A stretch of 9,136 bases of DNA from contig DATARN010000114.1 of the NCBI GenBank assembly GCA_036264135.1, positions 1-9,136 on the forward strand. Direction: 5' to 3'. The notes below the pieces were generated by a model. It was not told the DNA's origin. It did not search any database and worked only from the letters and a program-made list of their open reading frames with translations. A program made the position numbers and the translations under genes. Shown here one piece after another: positions 5,928 to 9,136 of the stretch; the first letter of the stretch is position 1; each line of letters begins with the position of its first letter. This stretch comes from DATARN01 sp036264135. GTDB taxonomy: Bacteria > Actinomycetota > Acidimicrobiia > Acidimicrobiales > Palsa-688.

Positions 5928-6998
5928 GTGCGACACTTCGGACGTTTTGGGATCGCAGTTTCCCTTTTCCTGGTCATAACTGGGGTGAGCGGGATCACCG
6001 GTGCGCACGCCGCCGTCCTCGGTTGCGGGCAGGTGGTGACGACGAGCACGACGCTTACGGCCGACGTGGGCCCGTGCGCCGATAACGGCATCATCGTGGG
6101 GGCCGACAACATCGTCCTCAATCTGGGCGGCCATCACGTGTTCGGAACCCCGCAGCCGGGCGACGGCGCGGGCGTGCTCATCGCCGGGCGCCATGGGGTC
6201 ACCGTCCTGAACGGGACCGTCACCGACTTCGACGGCGGCGTCGTCATCGCCAACGGAGGAAACAACACCGTGAGGGCCGTCACGGCTCGTGACAACCTGG
6301 GCTCCTCGGGGGATCCAATAATTCCGGACACGCTGTACGGAGACGGGATTCTCATCGAGGGCTCGTCGAACAACACGATCCTCGCCAACCGGACGGTCAA
6401 CAACGGTCCGTTCTCCGGTATCGGCCTAATCTCCCGGTCCGACAGCGATCATGTGTTCTCCACGGCACCGACGACGGGAAATATCATCCGGGCCAACCAG
6501 GTGACCGACAACGTCGCCTGCCGTCAGGGAGCCCACCCGGGGTGCGACAACGATGGCGTTCGGTTGGAGCCTGGGGTCGGTCCGGGCAACACGGTGATCG
6601 CCAATTTCGTCGCCCGCAACGGCCTCGACGGCATCTCGCTATTCGCCGACACCGACCACAACTCGGTCGAGAGCAACTACGTCGCCGATAACGGGTTCAA
6701 CGGCACCGTTCCGGGCGACGGCGTCCGCATCTTCGGCAGCTTCAACCTGATCCGGGCCAACACCGCGCTCGACAACGCCGCCGGCGGGGTGACCGTCGGG
6801 CGGCGTCCGATATCGCCGCCGGGCTCGCTGCCGCCGAGTCAGACCGGGAATCCGCGGGGCAAGTTCAACACCCTCACGGCGAACCACGCCGCCGGGAGCA
6901 ACGTTGAGGACCTGTACGACTCCAACCCCAACTGTGACAACAACGTGTGGCACGCCAACAGCGGGACCAAGGTGGCGCCGCCCTGCACCCTCGGCTAG
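5928..6998 (+). CDS. Secreted right-handed beta-helix (PbH1-repeat) protein
   Basis: 356 aa from a GTG at 5928, chosen because GGCGGGGGG lies five bases upstream and the product then begins with a clean signal peptide: MRHFGRFG, a hydrophobic core (about 9-22), then GAHA with likely cleavage after Ala28. The mature part is a series of short repeats of the form N-x-(I/V/L)-x-(A/S)-N-x4-N, at about 148-159, 185-195, 221-231, 245-255, 273-283 and a weaker 314-324. This is the asparagine-ladder pattern of right-handed parallel beta-helices, as in NosD and pectate-lyase-like folds. Six cysteines (33, 50, 198, 206, 336, 353) may form disulfides outside the cell. No catalytic motif of a lyase or epimerase is recognisable, so a structural, adhesive or polysaccharide-binding role is as likely as an enzymatic one. 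There is no C-terminal anchor or sorting signal. It ends with TAG, 23 bases before the ankyrin gene, so the two may share a transcript. Confidence 0.85.
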   Translation: MRHFGRFGIAVSLFLVITGVSGITGAHAAVLGCGQVVTTSTTLTADVGPCADNGIIVGADNIVLNLGGHHVFGTPQPGDGAGVLIAGRHGVTVLNGTVTDFDGGVVIANGGNNTVRAVTARDNLGSSGDPIIPDTLYGDGILIEGSSNNTILANRTVNNGPFSGIGLISRSDSDHVFSTAPTTGNIIRANQVTDNVACRQGAHPGCDNDGVRLEPGVGPGNTVIANFVARNGLDGISLFADTDHNSVESNYVADNGFNGTVPGDGVRIFGSFNLIRANTALDNAAGGVTVGRRPISPPGSLPPSQTGNPRGKFNTLTANHAAGSNVEDLYDSNPNCDNNVWHANSGTKVAPPCTLG

Positions 6999-7021
6999 GT
7001 GGGGGGCCCGGGCATCGGCCA

Positions 7022-7747
7022 ATGGCGGTGAGCACACCGGAGCGTGACCGGGCGGTGGAACTGGTCTTCGCGATCCGCGCCGGCGACATCGACGCCGTGA
7101 GAAGTCTTATCTCCGAGGTGCCCGAGCTGAGCAGAAACCCGCTCGGCGGTCCCTTCAAATCGCGTACTGCGCTGCATGTGGTGGCGGACTGGCCGGGCTA
7201 CTGGCCCAACGGCCCCGAGATCGTGCGGTTGCTGGTGGCCGCCGGCGCCAACCCCAACTTCCGTACGCCCGAGCCGCGGTCCGAGACGCCGCTTCACTGG
7301 GCGGCCAGCAGCGACGACGTGGACGTGGCCGCGGCGCTGATCGACGGCGGCGCCGATATAGAGATGCCCGGCGGCTCGATCGGATCCCCGTTGGACAATG
7401 CCGTCGGCTACGCCTGCTGGCATGTCGCCCGCCTACTCGTCGCCCGCGGCGCTCTGGTCGACAAGCTGTGGCACGCCGGGGCGCTGGGCATGCTCGATCG
7501 CCTCGACGACCTCCTCGCCGACGACCCGACCGGCAGTGAGATCTCCCAGGCGTTCTGGCATGCGTGTGCCGGCCGCCAGCGCCGGGCCGCCGAGCGCCTC
7601 TTGGCCGCCGGGGCGGATCTCAATTGGGAGCCGGACTACTCCAGGGGAACACCCCTCGACGCAGCCAGCGGCCACAGCACCCGCCAGGACAACGTGATCG
7701 GATGGTTGCGGGATCGGGGAGCCCGGTCGGTTGAGGGCGCCGAGTGA
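7022..7747 (+). CDS. Ankyrin-repeat protein
   Basis: 241 aa from ATG 7022. The frame is open upstream, but that part overlaps the preceding gene. GTG at 7028 is an alternative start, and neither has a well-spaced SD (AGGTGGGGGG at 6997-7006 is 15 bases away). There is no signal peptide or membrane segment, so it is likely cytoplasmic. Ankyrin repeats can be read at about 11-41 (degenerate), 48-80 (RTALHVVADW...LLVAAGANPN), 88-113 (ETPLHWAASS...ALIDGGADIE), 121-147 (GSPLDNAVGY...LLVARGALVD), 176-201 (QAFWHACAGR...LLAAGADLN) and 209-236 (GTPLDAASGH...). The stretch at about 148-175 is an irregular repeat. Ankyrin arrays mediate protein-protein binding; no enzymatic domain is attached, and the partner cannot be told from sequence. 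The short distance to the beta-helix gene suggests co-transcription, but the two proteins would be in different compartments. It converges on lutC. Confidence 0.85.
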   Translation: MAVSTPERDRAVELVFAIRAGDIDAVRSLISEVPELSRNPLGGPFKSRTALHVVADWPGYWPNGPEIVRLLVAAGANPNFRTPEPRSETPLHWAASSDDVDVAAALIDGGADIEMPGGSIGSPLDNAVGYACWHVARLLVARGALVDKLWHAGALGMLDRLDDLLADDPTGSEISQAFWHACAGRQRRAAERLLAAGADLNWEPDYSRGTPLDAASGHSTRQDNVIGWLRDRGARSVEGAE

Positions 7748-7786
7748 CCGATGGGCTCGCTCCCCGGGGCGTGGAGGTCGGTGCCG

Positions 7787-8437
7787 TCAGGAAGGAAGGT
7801 AGGCAGCGTGGGGTGACGCCACGATGGCGACCAGCTGCCGGGGCCCGTGGACTCCCTCGACTCGTTCGAGCTCGATGTCGCTGGTGGCGCTGGGCCCGGA
7901 AATGAAGGTGAGCGGCCGGCGGGGGTCCAGGCGGGCCAGCCCTTCGGGGACCGACTCGACGATGTCATCGCCCCGCACCACGACGAGGTGCAGGTCGGGT
8001 ACCAGGGTCATGGCCCGGCGCCCGCAGAGGGCGGAGCCGTCGAGCACGATGGTGCCCGTCTCCGCCATGGCCACCGTGCTCCCGGTCAGCACGCCGGCGG
8101 CCTGGTCGAGCTGCTGGTGGGTGAGCGGCGGGTCGCCATCGACGACGCGCTGGCCGACCGGCAACCACGCCTCGGGCACACCGGGCGGCACGACGAGTCG
8201 CGAGACGTGGCGGGCGGCCAGGACCCCGGATATGGCCGCGGCGATGGCGGCGTCGTTGTCGTCGCAGCCGACGACCTCGGCGCGGTAGTCCCGCACCCGG
8301 TCGGCGAACAGCTCGACCAGATCGGGCGCACCCGGCGGGTGGTCGCCGGCGCGCCGGTATTGCCGCGCCACCGGCAGATCACGCGACTCCCCGATCGCCT
8401 GGCGTATCCGGGTCAGGACCTCGGTCCGGGCGTTCAC
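7787..8437 (-). CDS. lutC: LutC: LUD-domain protein of the L-lactate utilisation complex
   Basis: 216 aa. The start is the GTG at 8437 (VNARTEVLTRIRQAIGE), which overlaps the lutB stop as GTGA. The sequence is a single LUD (formerly DUF162) domain with the two family blocks: TGSTVAMAETGTIVLDGS (118-135), continuing to CGRRAMTLVPDLHLVVV, and FISGPSATSDIELERVEGVHGP (178-199). From established work in Bacillus, LutA, LutB and LutC together oxidise L-lactate to pyruvate, with LutA/LutB carrying iron-sulfur clusters; the exact task of LutC is less clear. It is the last gene of its operon here and ends 39 bp from the convergent ankyrin gene. LUD proteins also occur outside lactate use, but adjacency to lutB makes this assignment firm. 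Translation probably depends on lutB (see the junction hairpin). Confidence 0.93.
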   Translation of the reverse strand: MNARTEVLTRIRQAIGESRDLPVARQYRRAGDHPPGAPDLVELFADRVRDYRAEVVGCDDNDAAIAAAISGVLAARHVSRLVVPPGVPEAWLPVGQRVVDGDPPLTHQQLDQAAGVLTGSTVAMAETGTIVLDGSALCGRRAMTLVPDLHLVVVRGDDIVESVPEGLARLDPRRPLTFISGPSATSDIELERVEGVHGPRQLVAIVASPHAAYLPS

Positions 8438-9136
8438 GAGGCGTCGGCCTCGTGGGTGCGCACCCACCACTCCCGGAAGGTCTCCCCCTCCAGGGTGGGA
8501 AGGTCGCGTGACTGGGTCCAGCCGGCGAGGGGCGGGGGCAGAGGCACGACGGGACGGCCCCGGCGGACCACGACGCGGGCCAGCCGGGAGGCCCGGCCGG
8601 CCCGCCGAAAGCGGGCCGGCGTGGCCATGAGCCAGCGGATGGCCCGCATGGCCACCGCCTCCGGGGTCCGGGTCCCGGCCAGCTCCACGTGCTGGCTGCG
8701 CAGCCGGACCAGCAGGGCGGGGATGTTGATCTTGACCGGGCAGGCGTCGAAGCAGGCGCCGCACAGCGACGAGGCGTAGGGCAGCGAGTCGTTCGGGTCG
8801 TGGCCGCCCGTCAGGCCGGTCATCTGGGGGGACAGCACGGCGCCGATGGGGCCCGGGTAGGTGGAGCCGTAGGCGTGGCCGCCGGTCCGCTCGTACACCG
8901 GGCACACGTTGAGGCAGGCGGAGCAGCGGATGCAGTGCAGTGCCGCTCGCCCGACCTCGTCGGCCAGGGTCGCGGTGCGGCCGTTGTCCAGGAGGACCAG
9001 GTGGAAGTGCTGCGGGCCGTCGCCGGCCGTGACCCCGGTCCACATCGAGGTGTACGGGTTCATGCGCTCCCCGGTCGACGAGCGGGGCAGGAGCTGCAGG
9101 AACACCTCGAGGTCCGACCAGGTGGGCAGCACCTTC
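8434..9136 (-). CDS. lutB: LutB: iron-sulfur subunit of L-lactate utilisation complex, C-terminal half (5' partial)
   Basis: The minus-strand frame is open from the right window edge to TGA at 8434-8436, giving about 233 of the roughly 470 residues usual for LutB; the N-terminal LUD-like half lies outside. Counting from the codon at 9132, the segment PRSSTGERMNPY (16-27) and GDGPQHFHLVLLDNGRT (37-53) match the family's central region. A ferredoxin-type cluster motif C67-x2-C70-x2-C73-x3-C77-P follows, then the GGHAYGSTYPGPIGAVLSP block, and a second cluster motif C124-x2-C127-x3-C131-P. The two motifs bind [4Fe-4S] centres for electron transfer from lactate to the respiratory chain. The tail (about 175-232) is basic and Pro-rich, then ends in EWWVRTHEADAS. 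lutA is expected upstream, beyond the window. Confidence 0.95.
   Translation of the reverse strand, partial: KVLPTWSDLEVFLQLLPRSSTGERMNPYTSMWTGVTAGDGPQHFHLVLLDNGRTATLADEVGRAALHCIRCSACLNVCPVYERTGGHAYGSTYPGPIGAVLSPQMTGLTGGHDPNDSLPYASSLCGACFDACPVKINIPALLVRLRSQHVELAGTRTPEAVAMRAIRWLMATPARFRRAGRASRLARVVVRRGRPVVPLPPPLAGWTQSRDLPTLEGETFREWWVRTHEADAS
8435..8454 (-). promoter_or_regulatory. Perfect hairpin burying the lutC start codon at the lutB-lutC junction
   Basis: On the mRNA, CACGAGGC (8454-8447) and GCCTCGTG (8442-8435) are exact reverse complements around a CGAC loop: an 8-bp, GC-rich stem. The last three bases of the 3' arm are the lutC GTG start, and the 5' arm holds the only SD-like GAGG, ten bases upstream of it. 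The stem lies wholly in lutB codons for His-Glu-Ala-Asp-Ala-Ser. A ribosome reaching the lutB stop would open it, so it looks like a translational-coupling device that fixes the LutB:LutC ratio. Pairing is seen directly; the role is inferred. Confidence 0.55.

Noticed and set aside
4988..6085. Long plus-strand open frames (about 330-365 codons) across the ATPase gene
   Set aside because: Antisense to the CooC-type gene, whose Walker and switch motifs are clear. The plus-strand translations are Arg/Ser/Gly-rich and unfamiliar.
7748..7786. GC-rich CTCC/GGAG pairing (7760-7763 with 7773-7776) between the ankyrin gene and lutC as a shared terminator
   Set aside because: Only four base pairs, with no T-run on either strand.
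7787..9043. Single 418-codon minus-strand open frame starting near 9043
   Set aside because: Its first part reads lutB in the wrong frame. Only the part from GTG 8437 is a real protein (LutC).
1..9136. CRISPR arrays, tRNA/rRNA genes, insertion-sequence ends
   Set aside because: I looked for regular repeats, tRNA-like cloverleaf ends and transposase motifs and saw none that I could support.

Overview
High-GC bacterial DNA, most likely from an actinomycete-type organism (Actinomycetota, possibly Acidimicrobiia-like). The clues are strong G/C third-position bias, a 13E12/DUF222-type HNH protein, GTG starts, and overlapping ATGA/GTGA gene junctions. The taxonomic guess is inference. All genes use the standard code: seven of eight end in TGA and one in TAG.

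Layout, left to right. (1) 1-876, plus: C-terminal part of an HNH endonuclease of the DUF222/13E12 family, cut by the window edge, with a degenerate HNH motif. (2) 1102-5042, plus: a two-gene RNA-repair operon, hen1 then pnkp, joined by an ATGA overlap. Hen1 2'-O-methylates the 3' end at an RNA break. Pnkp carries 5'-kinase, 2',3'-phosphatase and ligase domains. Together they mend RNAs, typically tRNAs, cut by ribotoxins and protect them from being cut again. All catalytic motifs look intact. (3) 5053-5829, minus: a CooC-type MinD/ParA-family ATPase, tail to tail with pnkp (10 bp apart). (4) 5928-6998, plus: a secreted right-handed beta-helix protein, followed after 23 bp by a cytoplasmic ankyrin-repeat protein (7022-7747). 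(5) 7787-9136, minus: lutC and the C-terminal half of lutB, the L-lactate utilisation iron-sulfur operon, coupled by a GTGA overlap and running in from beyond the right edge.

The most unusual item is the CooC-type ATPase. Its reading frame is open and well conserved over 258 codons except for one in-frame TGA at codon 105. That TGA sits where this family usually has the first cysteine of its metal-binding CxC motif, and an RNA hairpin with a GGUC-containing apex follows about 20 nt downstream. This is the layout expected of a bacterial selenocysteine codon with its SECIS element. It could equally be a nonsense mutation, because the second cysteine of the motif is also lost (Gly107). I cannot decide between the two from this window, since no selenocysteine machinery genes are present in it.

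A second theme is small hairpins at gene junctions. A perfect 8-bp stem at the lutB-lutC junction buries both the only SD-like GAGG and the lutC GTG start. A 5-bp stem sits just before the pnkp start. A weaker hairpin overlaps the hen1 ribosome-binding site.
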